Assembly: GCF_000712035.1 (NCBI RefSeq)
Contig: NZ_JONV01000010.1
Coordinates: forward strand, 62,001-126,000
From: Salinicoccus luteus DSM 17002
GTDB lineage: Bacteria > Bacillota > Bacilli > Staphylococcales > Salinicoccaceae
Direction: 5' to 3'
Length of the DNA: 64,000 bases
Made by a program: the position numbers and the translations under genes. Numbering within the stretch: the stretch's first letter is position 1; each line of letters starts with the position of its first letter. Positions 17,753 through 26,647 of the stretch are shown in pieces. A model generated the notes under the pieces. The model made no database searches. It was not told the origin of the DNA and worked only from the letters and a program-made list of their open reading frames with translations.

Positions 17753-19295
17753 AGCGCAAGTAGCAATGGTGATGAATCTGGACAAGTGCATCGGATGCCA
17801 TACGTGCAGTGTAACGTGCAAGAGTACATGGACGAACCGACCGGGTGCAGAATACATGTGGTTCAACAACGTGGAGACGAAGCCGGGAATCGGTTACCCG
17901 AAACGCTGGGAGGACCAGGAACACTATAAAGGCGGCTGGAAGCTCAAGAACGGCCGTCTTGAACTCAAAAGCGGCACGAAGCTTTCGAAAATCGCCCTCG
18001 GGAAGATATTCTACAACCCGGATATGCCTGAGATGAAGGAGTATTATGAGCCATGGACGTACAACTATCACGATCTGATCACTAAAGAGGAGGGCGAGCA
18101 CAGCCCTGTAGCGAAGGCACACTCCGTCGTTTCCGGAGAAAAGATGGATCTCGAATGGGGACCGAACTGGGAGGATGACCTCGCTGGTGGCCACATTACC
18201 GGACCGAAGGACCCGAACATCGAAAAGATTGAAGAGGAAATCAAATTCAACTTCGAACAGACATTCATGATGTACCTGCCGAGACTGTGTGAACACTGCC
18301 TGAACCCAAGCTGTGTGGCCAGCTGTCCATCAGGTGCAATGTACAAGCGTGACGAGGACGGCATCGTACTCGTCGACCAGGAAGCATGCCGCGGCTGGCG
18401 CTACTGCATGACCGGCTGCCCTTACAAGAAGGTATACTTCAACTGGAAGACCAACAAGGCCGAAAAATGTACATTCTGCTATCCACGTGTGGAAGCGGGA
18501 CTGCCGACTGTATGTTCAGAGACATGTACAGGCAGAATGCGCTATCTCGGGGTTATGCTCTATGACGCGGACCGTGTGCTTGAAGCGGCATCCGTCGAAG
18601 ATGACCAGGCTCTGTATGAAGCGCAGCTCGACCTCTTCCTCGATCCAAATGATCCTGAAGTAATCGAACAGGCGGAACGCGACGGCATCTCCGCAGACTG
18701 GATTGAAGCGGCCCAAAGCTCGCCGGTATACAAACTGGCAGTGGAATACAAGCTTGCGTTCCCGCTCCACCCGGAATATCGTACAATGCCGATGGTATGG
18801 TACTGCCCGCCGCTCAGCCCGATCATGAACTACTTCGAAGGCAAGGACTCCATCAAGAATCCGGATGCCATTTTCCCGGCAATCGAGGAAATGAGAATCC
18901 CACTCCAGTATCTAGCGAACATGCTGACTGCCGGAGATGTGGAGCCTGTCAAAGGGGCGCTTCAGAAAATGGCCATGATGAGACAGTATATGAGGGCCAT
19001 CTCAAGCGGCAAGGATTTTGATGAAACAAGGCTGGAACGTGTCGGCATGAATGCCAATGTAACAAAATCTCTGTACCGCCTGCTGGCAATCGCCAAGTAC
19101 GAAGACCGCTTCGTCATACCAAGTTCCCACAGGGAGCAGTATGCAGACCCATACCGTTCACAGGGCAGCAGCGGCTTCGGTTTCGGTGGATCGGACTGTG
19201 ACGGATGTGGACCATCCCTTGCACAGGCATCAGTAGCAAAATCTGGTAAGGAAGTCTATGAAGAGAACTTCTACGGGGGAATATGGCGTGATTAA
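17742..19295 (+). CDS. narH: Respiratory nitrate reductase, beta subunit
   Basis: Electron-transfer subunit carrying Fe-S clusters between NarI hemes and NarG, 517 residues. Four Cys groups are seen: CIGCHTCSVTC near the N-terminus, CEHCLNPSCVASC, CRGWRYCMTGC (where Trp replaces one Cys, as expected for the [3Fe-4S] cluster), and CTFCYPRVEAGLPTVCSETC. Translation starts at TTG (17742) behind the strong AAGGAGGT at 17726-17733, overlapping the end of narG by 11 bases; MKIKAQVAMV is the usual NarH start. Confidence 0.96.
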   Translation: MKIKAQVAMVMNLDKCIGCHTCSVTCKSTWTNRPGAEYMWFNNVETKPGIGYPKRWEDQEHYKGGWKLKNGRLELKSGTKLSKIALGKIFYNPDMPEMKEYYEPWTYNYHDLITKEEGEHSPVAKAHSVVSGEKMDLEWGPNWEDDLAGGHITGPKDPNIEKIEEEIKFNFEQTFMMYLPRLCEHCLNPSCVASCPSGAMYKRDEDGIVLVDQEACRGWRYCMTGCPYKKVYFNWKTNKAEKCTFCYPRVEAGLPTVCSETCTGRMRYLGVMLYDADRVLEAASVEDDQALYEAQLDLFLDPNDPEVIEQAERDGISADWIEAAQSSPVYKLAVEYKLAFPLHPEYRTMPMVWYCPPLSPIMNYFEGKDSIKNPDAIFPAIEEMRIPLQYLANMLTAGDVEPVKGALQKMAMMRQYMRAISSGKDFDETRLERVGMNANVTKSLYRLLAIAKYEDRFVIPSSHREQYADPYRSQGSSGFGFGGSDCDGCGPSLAQASVAKSGKEVYEENFYGGIWRD

Positions 19296-19866
19296 TCTCG
19301 AGAAATTATATGATTACAAGGAATCATTCGGATTCTTTGCAAACCAGCTCACATATCCTGAAAAACTGGACTTTCATCCAAGGGAATTCGAGGGGGCTTT
19401 CTGGGAAGGCCACCCCGCCTACCCTTACGTTCAGCAGTATTGGGAGGATATGCATGAAATAGGCCTGGATGATATCCAGCAGGTCTATACGCAGACATTC
19501 GACTTCGACAAGCATACGAATCTGTATATGACGTACTTCAAATTTGAAGATCAGAAAGAACGCGGGCAGATGCTCGCCAAGCTCAAAGTGCTGTATGAGA
19601 TGTTCGGTCTGAAGATGCCGGACAACGAACTGAGCGATTATCTTCCATTGATGCTCGAATTTCTCTATGCCGCAGACTGGCGTGGGGACGACCGGGCGAA
19701 AGAGAGCATGGCACTGCTCATCATGGTACTTGAAGATGGCACCTACCACATCATCCAGGCGCTTGAGAAGAACAAAAGTCCATATTTCAATCTGATCAAG
19801 GGGCTGAGGGAAACATTCAAGACGTGTGTGGAAGTGTCGGAGAAAGAGGGCGTGGAAAATGATTGA
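19288..19866 (+). CDS. narJ: Nitrate reductase molybdenum cofactor assembly chaperone
   Basis: NarJ/NarW-type chaperone of the TorD-like fold that holds apo-NarG until the molybdenum cofactor is inserted; it is not part of the final enzyme. The GTG at 19288 (MINLEKLYDYKESF) behind ACGGGGGA gives 192 residues, the usual length, and overlaps narH by 8 bases. An in-frame ATG 30 bases upstream is possible but less likely. The sequence is helical with the family-like segments FGFFANQLTYPE and DYLPLMLEFLY. Confidence 0.93.
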   Translation: MINLEKLYDYKESFGFFANQLTYPEKLDFHPREFEGAFWEGHPAYPYVQQYWEDMHEIGLDDIQQVYTQTFDFDKHTNLYMTYFKFEDQKERGQMLAKLKVLYEMFGLKMPDNELSDYLPLMLEFLYAADWRGDDRAKESMALLIMVLEDGTYHIIQALEKNKSPYFNLIKGLRETFKTCVEVSEKEGVEND

Positions 19867-20533
19867 CCAATTTCTATGGGTGATTTTCCCATACCTGTGT
19901 GTGGCGGTTTTTGTAGTCGGCCACATCTGGCGATATAGAATTGACCAATTTGGATGGACCGCCAAATCGAGTGAGTTCATCGAAAAGAAGCAGCTGATGG
20001 TCGGAAGCATCCTGTTCCACTTTTCCGTCATCCCCGTCTTCTTCGGCCATGTGGTCGGCCTGCTGATTCCAGCGCGCTGGCTGGAAGCCGTAGGTGTGAC
20101 CGAGCATCTCTATCACCTGGGGGCGGTCTATGTTGGAGGATTCTTCGGCATCGTGATGCTCCTCGGCATGATCATCCTCACTTTCCGCCGCATTACAAAG
20201 CGGTCGGTGCGGAGACTGAGTTCGGCATCTGACATCATGGTCAACTTCCTCCTGCTGTTCATCACTTTCATCGGTGTATATGCCACACTCGTGACAAATG
20301 CAGTCGTCACCGATTTCGACTATCGTGCCTCAATTTCTGTATGGCTGCGGGGACTGCTGATCTTTTCACCAGATGCGAATCTGATGACAGATGTGCCATT
20401 GACCTTTAAAATACATGTGATCACTGGATTCCTGATTTTTGCATTATGGCCTGCGACACGTCTCGTGCACGCATGGAGTCTGCCTTTCAACTATGTGGGC
20501 AGAAGCTATGTCGTCTACCGCAAGAACAGATAG
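19859..20533 (+). CDS. narI: Respiratory nitrate reductase, gamma subunit (cytochrome b)
   Basis: Membrane anchor that takes electrons from menaquinol through two b hemes and passes them to NarH. The 224-residue protein has five predicted membrane helices. Histidines in the expected places (VVGHIWRY, FHFSVIPVFFGHVVG, and two in the last helix, HVITGF and RLVHAW) are the likely heme ligands. The ATG at 19859 overlaps narJ by 8 bases; longer starts add a charged, unlikely N-terminus. Confidence 0.95.
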   Translation: MIDQFLWVIFPYLCVAVFVVGHIWRYRIDQFGWTAKSSEFIEKKQLMVGSILFHFSVIPVFFGHVVGLLIPARWLEAVGVTEHLYHLGAVYVGGFFGIVMLLGMIILTFRRITKRSVRRLSSASDIMVNFLLLFITFIGVYATLVTNAVVTDFDYRASISVWLRGLLIFSPDANLMTDVPLTFKIHVITGFLIFALWPATRLVHAWSLPFNYVGRSYVVYRKNR

Positions 20534-20565
20534 CAGAGGGGATCTCCTTGAGATGGAGGAGTAGT

Positions 20566-21027
20566 ATGATGGTAGAGAAAATTGAAACTGTCCTGACGGA
20601 CATGAAGGAAATGTTCGGTTTCGATATAGTGGCACTGACGGATGTAAAAAACAGACGTGGCCAATATATGGTCAAGTGGAAATACAATATCGGCAGTACG
20701 AACATCCGGTGGAGGAAAATTGCGCTTCCCAGCGGCAAAGGGGTGCCGGGTGCCGTGATGAAGACCGGCAAATCCATGATTATAGAAGATGTTGAAGATA
20801 CAGAAATAGCGACCAGCCTTTTCCGCTATCCCATACTCAGAATGGAAAGGTTGAAGAGCTTTGTCGCCATTCCCATATGGAATGACGACGAAGAGGTTAT
20901 AGGCATTCTGCTGATGGGTAATAGAAGGAAAAGGGCGTTTACAGAAATGGATTATGAAAAGATCAAGCACCATGTTGAAACGACCCTCAGACAACAAATA
21001 TTGAAAGAGCTGATGGTTAATGAATAA
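20566..21027 (+). CDS. nreA: Nitrate receptor NreA (GAF domain)
   Basis: GAF-domain protein that binds nitrate and controls the NreB kinase in staphylococci. The 153-residue product has the GAF core (WRKIALPSGKGVPGAVMKTGKS ... FVAIPIWNDDEEVIGILLMGN, shown in part). Two adjacent ATG codons (20566 and 20569) follow GATGGAGGAGTAGT; either could be used. The gene begins 32 bases after narI and overlaps nreB by 8 bases, so it is part of the nar transcription unit, tying sensor synthesis to enzyme synthesis. Confidence 0.9.
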   Translation: MMVEKIETVLTDMKEMFGFDIVALTDVKNRRGQYMVKWKYNIGSTNIRWRKIALPSGKGVPGAVMKTGKSMIIEDVEDTEIATSLFRYPILRMERLKSFVAIPIWNDDEEVIGILLMGNRRKRAFTEMDYEKIKHHVETTLRQQILKELMVNE

Positions 21028-22051
21028 TTCCAGCCTGGTCACTTTGCTTGAGGCAATGTTCCACCAGTCAAAAGAAATGATCCTGTTCGTCAATAACGAT
21101 GGTGAAATCGTATATATGAATGCACATGCAGCAGAGACTCTGGATGACACCAACTATGACAAGAGCCAGTTCCAGCATATATGCACGCATTGCCAGGGCA
21201 TGTATGCAAGCGGGGGGCGTGTGGAGTGCAACAACTGTTATCTGCATGTCGATGAGAAGGTATCCTTCCAGGTCTATATGCGTACGAGGGAAGGGGAGGT
21301 TGTCCCTTTCATCGCCAACTTCCAGCGTATCGATCCGGAAAACGACATCAGTGTATTCACCCTGAACCCATTGGCTGAACAGCTGAAGACACAGGAAATT
21401 GAACACCAGAAAAGACTGACGCAGCGCATCATCCATGCACAGGAAGGTGAGCGGAAACGGATTTCGAGAGATCTTCATGACGGCGTCACCCAGGAACTGC
21501 TCAATGTACTTCTCGAAATGCGGCTCTTCAAGTATATCGAGGACCGTGATGAGCTCAACGAGAAGATGATGAAGTCGGAAGAGTCCCTGAGTCGTCTGCT
21601 CGACTATGTCAGGAACATTTCGGTGGAGCTGCGCCCGGCGAGCCTCGATGACCTTGGGATAGAGGCGGCACTCAAAACGCATTTCAAGTGGATTGAAAAG
21701 CAGTACGGCATCACTGTGAACTGCGAACTCGACATCAGACAAAAACGCTTCAATCCGGAAGTCGAGACCGTCCTTTACCGCATCATCCAGGAAGCGATAT
21801 TCAACGCCGCCAAGTATGCCGATATCGATATGGTCGATGTCAGGCTCGAGGAAATCGACAACGGGGCGGATCATCATATCAGCTTTGAAATAGAAGATTC
21901 CGGTCTGGGCTTCCGTACTGGGGATACACCAATCGGTACGGGCCTCGGTCTCTTCGGCATGTCGGAGCGGGCCAGCAGTGTAGGCGGTACTGTCAGTGTG
22001 GACAGTGCCCCCGGAAAAGGCACCAGGGTGTTCGGTTCCATTCCAGTTTAG
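21020..22051 (+). CDS. nreB: Oxygen-sensing histidine kinase NreB
   Basis: Cytoplasmic kinase of 343 residues whose N-terminal PAS domain holds an oxygen-labile [4Fe-4S] cluster. The four Cys ligands are visible at 55, 58, 70 and 73 (CTHC and CNNC). The phosphorylation site is His153 in [12 protein letters not shown], in a HisKA_3 domain, followed by a short ATPase domain ending in [12 protein letters not shown]. Under low oxygen it phosphorylates NreC. No membrane segment is present. It overlaps nreA by 8 bases. Confidence 0.94.
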   Translation: MNNSSLVTLLEAMFHQSKEMILFVNNDGEIVYMNAHAAETLDDTNYDKSQFQHICTHCQGMYASGGRVECNNCYLHVDEKVSFQVYMRTREGEVVPFIANFQRIDPENDISVFTLNPLAEQLKTQEIEHQKRLTQRIIHAQEGERKRISRDLHDGVTQELLNVLLEMRLFKYIEDRDELNEKMMKSEESLSRLLDYVRNISVELRPASLDDLGIEAALKTHFKWIEKQYGITVNCELDIRQKRFNPEVETVLYRIIQEAIFNAAKYADIDMVDVRLEEIDNGADHHISFEIEDSGLGFRTGDTPIGTGLGLFGMSERASSVGGTVSVDSAPGKGTRVFGSIPV

Positions 22052-22062
22052 GAGGAGATAGC

Positions 22063-22713
22063 ATGAAAATTGTCATTGCTGATGATCATGCGGTTGTCCG
22101 TACAGGCTTCAGCATGCTGATCAACTATCAGCCGGATATGGAAGTGGTCGGCACAGCAGCTGACGGCAGGCAGGCTTTTGACAAGGTGAAAGAACTCGGG
22201 CCGGATGTGCTCCTGATGGATCTCAGCATGCCTCCAGGAGAATCCGGCCTTTTTGCTGCCAGCCGCATCCATGATGCATTTCCTGATATAAAGATACTCA
22301 TTTTGACGATGTATGATGACGAAGAATATATTACGCATACTTTCAAAAGCGGGGCAAAAGGCTATATTCTGAAGAATTCACCGGATGAGGAACTGATCAA
22401 GGCGATCAGGGCAGTGCATGATGGGGACAGGTACATCGACCCGGTGCTCATGGACGAGAATATGGAAAAGCTCCTCAACGATGAAGAGGTTCCGGGGAAA
22501 CTCGGTGAACCCTTCAGCGTCCTCACCAAGCGGGAACTTGAAATCCTGCCGCTTGTCGCCAAAGGATATGGCAACAAGGATATTGCCGAAATGCTGTTTG
22601 TTTCCGTGAAGACTGTGGAGGCACACAAGGCGAGAATCATGGAGAAACTTGGTCTGGCCACACGTCCTGAACTTGTAGAATACGCCATGAAGAAAAAACT
22701 GATAGATTTTTGA
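22063..22713 (+). CDS. nreC: Response regulator NreC (LuxR/NarL family)
   Basis: Activator of nitrate and nitrite respiration genes, 216 residues. The receiver domain has DDH at 7-9, phosphoacceptor Asp53 in LLMDLSMP, and the lysine in [10 protein letters not shown]. The C-terminal LuxR helix-turn-helix reads [23 protein letters not shown] ... [17 protein letters not shown] in two parts. It follows nreB by 11 bases behind TAGGAGGAGATAGC. Its likely targets here are the inverted repeats at 13990 and 23287. Confidence 0.94.
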   Translation: MKIVIADDHAVVRTGFSMLINYQPDMEVVGTAADGRQAFDKVKELGPDVLLMDLSMPPGESGLFAASRIHDAFPDIKILILTMYDDEEYITHTFKSGAKGYILKNSPDEELIKAIRAVHDGDRYIDPVLMDENMEKLLNDEEVPGKLGEPFSVLTKRELEILPLVAKGYGNKDIAEMLFVSVKTVEAHKARIMEKLGLATRPELVEYAMKKKLIDF

Positions 22714-22728
22714 ATGTAGGTGAATGTA

Positions 22729-23262
22729 ATGGTAGAGCAGGAACAGTTTCAATTTAAAGTGAAGGCATTGCGTGTATTGGAGAACGAACACAGGTATTTG
22801 AAGTACTTGATGAATGATTGGTTCCAACTGGTGCTCAAGTTTGAACATGAGGATGTCAAAAGCCGTCTCGAAGGCCTGATGGTCATAAAGGACCTTAGGG
22901 AGAAGCTCACTGCATTCGAAAAGCCCCTGAAGCGGCACCAGGCTAAGGAGGAGCAGTACTTCTTTCCGATGCTCGGCGCCTATATCGGAATGGAGCAGGG
23001 GCCGATCCTTTCGATAGAAGAGGAGCACCAGGAAATCGATGCCTATATCGAGCACTTTTTCCATCATTCCATGCATGATATGAATGAAATGTCGCTGGAG
23101 AGCATGAATGAAATGGTCAAGGATGTCATGGAAGCATACGAGGTGCTGATGGTACATATGGTGAAAGAGGAATCCGTCCTGTTTACTATGGCGGACAGGG
23201 TACTCAAAGCAGTCGATGAGGAAGTGCTGCTGGAGCAGGTGAATACGCTGATTACTGAATGA
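22729..23262 (+). CDS. Hemerythrin-like (HHE domain) protein
   Basis: A 177-residue four-helix protein with the hemerythrin-type ligand pattern: NEHRYLKYL, RHQAKEEQYFFP, EEEHQEIDAYIEH and HMVKEESVLF supply the His/Glu/Asp set for a non-heme di-iron site. Such domains bind oxygen or NO or store iron. The ATG at 22729 follows GTAGGTGAATGTA; a GTG three codons upstream lies inside that site. It begins 15 bases after nreC, so it is probably co-transcribed with narGHJI-nreABC, where other staphylococcal operons pass directly to the transporter gene. Function is inferred only. Confidence 0.8.
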   Translation: MVEQEQFQFKVKALRVLENEHRYLKYLMNDWFQLVLKFEHEDVKSRLEGLMVIKDLREKLTAFEKPLKRHQAKEEQYFFPMLGAYIGMEQGPILSIEEEHQEIDAYIEHFFHHSMHDMNEMSLESMNEMVKDVMEAYEVLMVHMVKEESVLFTMADRVLKAVDEEVLLEQVNTLITE

Positions 23263-23286
23263 TGGAGGCGTGCTGAGCCGCAAATA

Positions 23287-23300
23287 TAGGGTTTTCCCTT
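23287..23300. promoter_or_regulatory. Putative NreC binding site upstream of narK
   Basis: TAGGGTTTTCCCTT matches TAGGG-N4-CCCTA at all but the last base. A perfect TATAAT lies 25 bases downstream (23326-23331), nearly the same spacing as at narG, and no -35 is evident. This implies NreC-dependent activation of the nitrate transporter. Confidence 0.72.
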
Positions 23301-23378
23301 CTTACAGAGATTGCCATCCAGATTATATAATACATTTGTAAATAAAATCACAATCTAAAGTAAGTGAGGTTGGTCCGT

Positions 23379-24557
23379 ATGAATGAAAACATGGGCAAAA
23401 AACAGCTGGTCCTCCAGACATTCAGCCTGTTGGCTGGGTTCATGGTATGGACACTGCTGGCTCCACTGTTCCCGGAAATTGTAGAGGATATACCGGAGGC
23501 TGCCGAACAGCAGGCGATCATCGTTGCGCTGCCGGTGATACTGGGTTCCATACTGCGTATACCCTTCGGCATATTCGCCAATAAGATAGGGGCGCGCATC
23601 GTATTCCTGTTCAGCTTCATCTTCCTGCTGATTCCCGTATTCTACCTGAGCATCGCATCCACACCGACGGATCTGATGATTGCAGCTGTATTTCTCGGCA
23701 TCGGTGGTGCGACGTTCAGCATCGGCGTGACAAGTCTTCCCAAATACTATCCGAAAGAGAAGCATGGCTTCGTCAACGGGGTATACGGCATGGGCAATAT
23801 CGGTACTGCGGTGACGAGCTTCGGTGCTCCGGCGCTGGCACTCGCCTTCGGCGGCTGGCAGGCGGCAGTGCAGACATATCTCGTCGTATTGGCACTCTTC
23901 GCCATTCTGCAATTCATACTTGGTGACAAGCAGGAGAAGAAGGTCAACCTGCCACTCGGAAAACAGTTCAGGGAAGTCATCAGGGACTACAAGTTCTACT
24001 TCTTCAACCTGTGGTACTTCATCACATTTGGTGCATTTGTGGCTTTCGGCCTCTTCCTGCCTGGATTTCTTACAGACGAGGCACTGTTCGGTCTGACGAC
24101 GCTTGATGCCGGCGTCAGGACGGCGGTATTCATCATCATAGCGACGCTGCTCAGACCTGTCGGTGGACTGATTGGGGACAAATTCAATGCACTGCATGCC
24201 CTGATCATCACATTCATCGGCCTGACACTTTCCGGTCTGCTGCTGGCGTTCACGTATAACTTCATCTTCCTGTTTACAGTCGGCAGCCTGCTGGCGGCGG
24301 TGTGTGCAGGCATCGGAAACGGCCTCGTATTCAAGTTCGTTCCGACATACTTTTCGAAACAAGCAGGCATCAGCAACGGCTTTGTTGCCATGATGGGTGG
24401 ACTCGGCGGCTTCTTCCCACCGATCGTCATCGATCAGACGCACAACATGACGGGAAGCTACGCTCTGGGGTTCATACTCCTGTCCGTCTTCTGTGTCATC
24501 GCCCTGTTTACAATGTTCTACATGAATAGTACGCTTAAGAAAAATGAACCGGTATGA
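23379..24557 (+). CDS. narK: Nitrate/nitrite transporter (NarK/NarT type, MFS)
   Basis: Major facilitator of the nitrate-nitrite porter family, 392 residues with twelve predicted membrane helices. Characteristic segments include FGIFANKIGARIVF (loop 2-3), GGATFSIGVTSLPKYYP, and the family signature GNIGTAVTSFGAPA. The ATG at 23379 follows AAGTGAGGT; a GTG 15 bases earlier lies in the site. It imports nitrate and may export nitrite for the adjacent reductase; staphylococcal homologues are called NarT. The upstream NreC-like site indicates anaerobic, nitrate-dependent control. Confidence 0.92.
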   Translation: MNENMGKKQLVLQTFSLLAGFMVWTLLAPLFPEIVEDIPEAAEQQAIIVALPVILGSILRIPFGIFANKIGARIVFLFSFIFLLIPVFYLSIASTPTDLMIAAVFLGIGGATFSIGVTSLPKYYPKEKHGFVNGVYGMGNIGTAVTSFGAPALALAFGGWQAAVQTYLVVLALFAILQFILGDKQEKKVNLPLGKQFREVIRDYKFYFFNLWYFITFGAFVAFGLFLPGFLTDEALFGLTTLDAGVRTAVFIIIATLLRPVGGLIGDKFNALHALIITFIGLTLSGLLLAFTYNFIFLFTVGSLLAAVCAGIGNGLVFKFVPTYFSKQAGISNGFVAMMGGLGGFFPPIVIDQTHNMTGSYALGFILLSVFCVIALFTMFYMNSTLKKNEPV

Positions 24558-24567
24558 GAGTGATAAT

Positions 24568-25569
24568 ATGGAACGCTATTCCAGACAGATGCTTTATAAC
24601 AGAATAGGATTGGAAGGACAGCGCCTCATTGCGTCCCGGACGATACTCATCGTCGGGACCGGGGCGCTTGGTTCTCTTTCGAGTGAACTGCTGGCGCGTG
24701 CAGGGGTGGGGAAGCTCATCCTGATCGACCGGGATTATGTGGAACATTCCAACCTGCAGCGCCAGACGCTGTATACGGAAAGTGATGCGGATGAGAAGAA
24801 GCCGAAAGTGATTGCGGCCAAGGAAAGGCTGCTGGAAATACGTCCGGATCTTGAAATCGACGCCCATATCGCACATTGTGACGGGCCGCTTCTCGAGAGT
24901 CTCGCCGGGGAGGCGGATCTGCTTCTCGACGGCACCGACAATTTCGATACACGTCTCCTGATCAATGATGTGGCCTACAAGTACGGCAAGCCGTGGGTAT
25001 ATGCAGCATGTGTGGAAGCATCCTACAGCAGCTGCGGTTTTGTACCGGGCGCAACACCCTGCTACCGCTGTCTCGTGCCGGTGCTGCCGACTACGACATT
25101 GACATGCGACACGGCCGGCATCATAGCGCCGGCTGTCCAGATGGCGGTGGCCGAACAGGTCACCACAGCCCTGAAGATATTGACGGAACAGTATGAAGCG
25201 CCGTTCTATATGCGCATCGGAAATGTATGGGATATGGATCATATGAAATACCGCATCGACGGCATGAAGGAAGCGCATTGTGATACATGCGGGGAAACCC
25301 CGGCCTATCCGGCTCTCGATATGAAGGCCGATATGGCGATGCGCCTGTGCGGAAGGGATACGGTCCAGGTGATGGATGACCGCATTACCGAAGCGGCGGT
25401 GGCCCATGCGGTGGACCACCTTGGCACGGCTGTGAACCGGACGCCGTACTTCCAGGAATTCCATTATGACGGCTACCGTTTCGTGTGCTTCAAAAACGGA
25501 CGGATGCTGATCCATGGTCTGGATGAAATGAACAAGGCGAAGACACTCGTCAACCAACTGTTTGGCTAG
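24568..25569 (+). CDS. moeB: Molybdopterin synthase adenylyltransferase MoeB (E1-like)
   Basis: ThiF/MoeB-type enzyme that adenylates the C-terminal Gly-Gly of MoaD so sulfur can be loaded for molybdopterin synthesis. The 333-residue protein shows the nucleotide-binding loop GTGALGS, the DRDYVEHSNLQRQ segment, DGTDNFDTR, and two CxxC pairs (CYRC and CDTC) for structural zinc. The ATG at 24568 follows GAGAGTGATAAT, just 10 bases after narK, suggesting read-through from the NreC-controlled narK promoter. The C-terminal ~75 residues extend beyond the catalytic core and resemble a worn rhodanese-like region. Confidence 0.9.
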   Translation: MERYSRQMLYNRIGLEGQRLIASRTILIVGTGALGSLSSELLARAGVGKLILIDRDYVEHSNLQRQTLYTESDADEKKPKVIAAKERLLEIRPDLEIDAHIAHCDGPLLESLAGEADLLLDGTDNFDTRLLINDVAYKYGKPWVYAACVEASYSSCGFVPGATPCYRCLVPVLPTTTLTCDTAGIIAPAVQMAVAEQVTTALKILTEQYEAPFYMRIGNVWDMDHMKYRIDGMKEAHCDTCGETPAYPALDMKADMAMRLCGRDTVQVMDDRITEAAVAHAVDHLGTAVNRTPYFQEFHYDGYRFVCFKNGRMLIHGLDEMNKAKTLVNQLFG

Positions 25570-25579
25570 GAGGATACTT

Positions 25580-26080
25580 ATGAGCATCATCGGCAGAATC
25601 GATCGGGACATCAAAGTGGGCGTCATCACAATCAGTGATACGCGGACGAAGGATACGGACAAGGGTGGACGCGAGGTCATGCATCATCTGGAGCAGCTCA
25701 ATACTGTTCTGGAGGCATCGGACTACAGGATTGTAAAGGATGATGCAGGAGAAATCACCGAGGCCATCCATCATATGGTGGACCGGGGGCTCGACGCCAT
25801 CATCACGACCGGGGGCACGGGCATCGCCCGCCGGGACGTGACGATTGAGGCACTGAGGCCGCTGTTCGACAAGGAGATTGAAGGATTCGGTGAAATCTTC
25901 AGGATGCTGAGCTTCACCGAAGATATCGGGTCACGCAGCATTCTCTCCCGGGCTGTGGCCGGGACCGTAGGACGGACGGCAATCTTTGCACTGCCCGGTT
26001 CGACGGGAGCGGTGAAGCTCGGCATGGAGCGGCTGATTGTGCCTGAACTGAACCATTTTGTGCATGAACTCAACAAATAA
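25580..26080 (+). CDS. moaB: Molybdenum cofactor biosynthesis protein MoaB
   Basis: MoaB/Mog-type protein, expected to adenylate molybdopterin ahead of metal insertion. It has 166 residues with the MPT-binding signatures GVITISDTRT, ITTGGTGIARRDVT and ALPGSTGAVKLGME. The ATG at 25580 follows CTAGGAGGATACTT, 10 bases after moeB. A bidirectional terminator follows. Confidence 0.92.
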   Translation: MSIIGRIDRDIKVGVITISDTRTKDTDKGGREVMHHLEQLNTVLEASDYRIVKDDAGEITEAIHHMVDRGLDAIITTGGTGIARRDVTIEALRPLFDKEIEGFGEIFRMLSFTEDIGSRSILSRAVAGTVGRTAIFALPGSTGAVKLGMERLIVPELNHFVHELNK

Positions 26081-26108
26081 AGCGTGCCCCTTGGGGCACG
26101 CTTTATTT
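26075..26108. terminator. Bidirectional terminator between moaB and moaC
   Basis: AAATAAAGCGTGCCCC and its exact complement flank two bases (TT); the loop opens to a tetraloop. It closes the narK-moeB-moaB unit and the opposing moaC gene. Confidence 0.9.
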
Positions 26109-26585
26109 GTCCATATGGTAGTCTCCGGATTTTCCTCCGGTTTTTGATACGAGCGCCGTATCATGGATGACCATGCCCTTGTCTATGGCTTTGCACATAT
26201 CATAGACGGTGAGGGCGGCGGCGCTGGCGGCAGTGAGTGCCTCCATCTCCACACCTGTGCGTCCGGTCGTCCTGACGGTCGCCTCGATATGGAGGAAATG
26301 CCCCTCCTCAAGATTCCAATAGAACGATATGTCGACACCGGACAGGGGAAGTGGATGGCACATCGGGATGATCTGATGTGTATTTTTGGCTGCCATGATG
26401 CCGGCAACCTGTGCAACGGACAGGACATCGCCCTTTTTGACGGTGCCGCCGGCAATCGCCTGATGAATCTCTTCCGACACGCCAAGGATGCTTCTGGCAA
26501 CGGCTGTCCTGCTCGTCACCTCCTTATCCGAGACGTCGACCATACGGGCTCTGCCTTCCGGGTTGAAATGAGTGAATTCCGACAT
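26103..26585 (-). CDS. moaC: Cyclic pyranopterin monophosphate synthase MoaC
   Basis: Acts with MoaA to turn GTP into cyclic pyranopterin monophosphate, the first step of Moco synthesis. The 160-residue protein shows the hallmarks [16 protein letters not shown], the [17 protein letters not shown] active-site block, and [20 protein letters not shown] (quoted to family-length blocks). The start ATG follows GAAAGGAAGATTCAA on the minus strand. It is the only cofactor gene in the cluster facing the other way, divergent from moeA. Confidence 0.94.
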   Translation of the reverse strand: MSEFTHFNPEGRARMVDVSDKEVTSRTAVARSILGVSEEIHQAIAGGTVKKGDVLSVAQVAGIMAAKNTHQIIPMCHPLPLSGVDISFYWNLEEGHFLHIEATVRTTGRTGVEMEALTAASAAALTVYDMCKAIDKGMVIHDTALVSKTGGKSGDYHMDK

Positions 26586-26647
26586 TTGAATCTTCCTTTC
26601 TAGTACAATGAGTATAACAGAATACACAAGATGAAAGTAGTGATGAA

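Noticed and set aside
23355-24443. A 362-codon minus-strand open frame opposite narK
   Set aside because: Composition is a mirror of the membrane protein codons (Gln, Glu, Arg, Asp rich), without start signals; treated as a shadow of narK.
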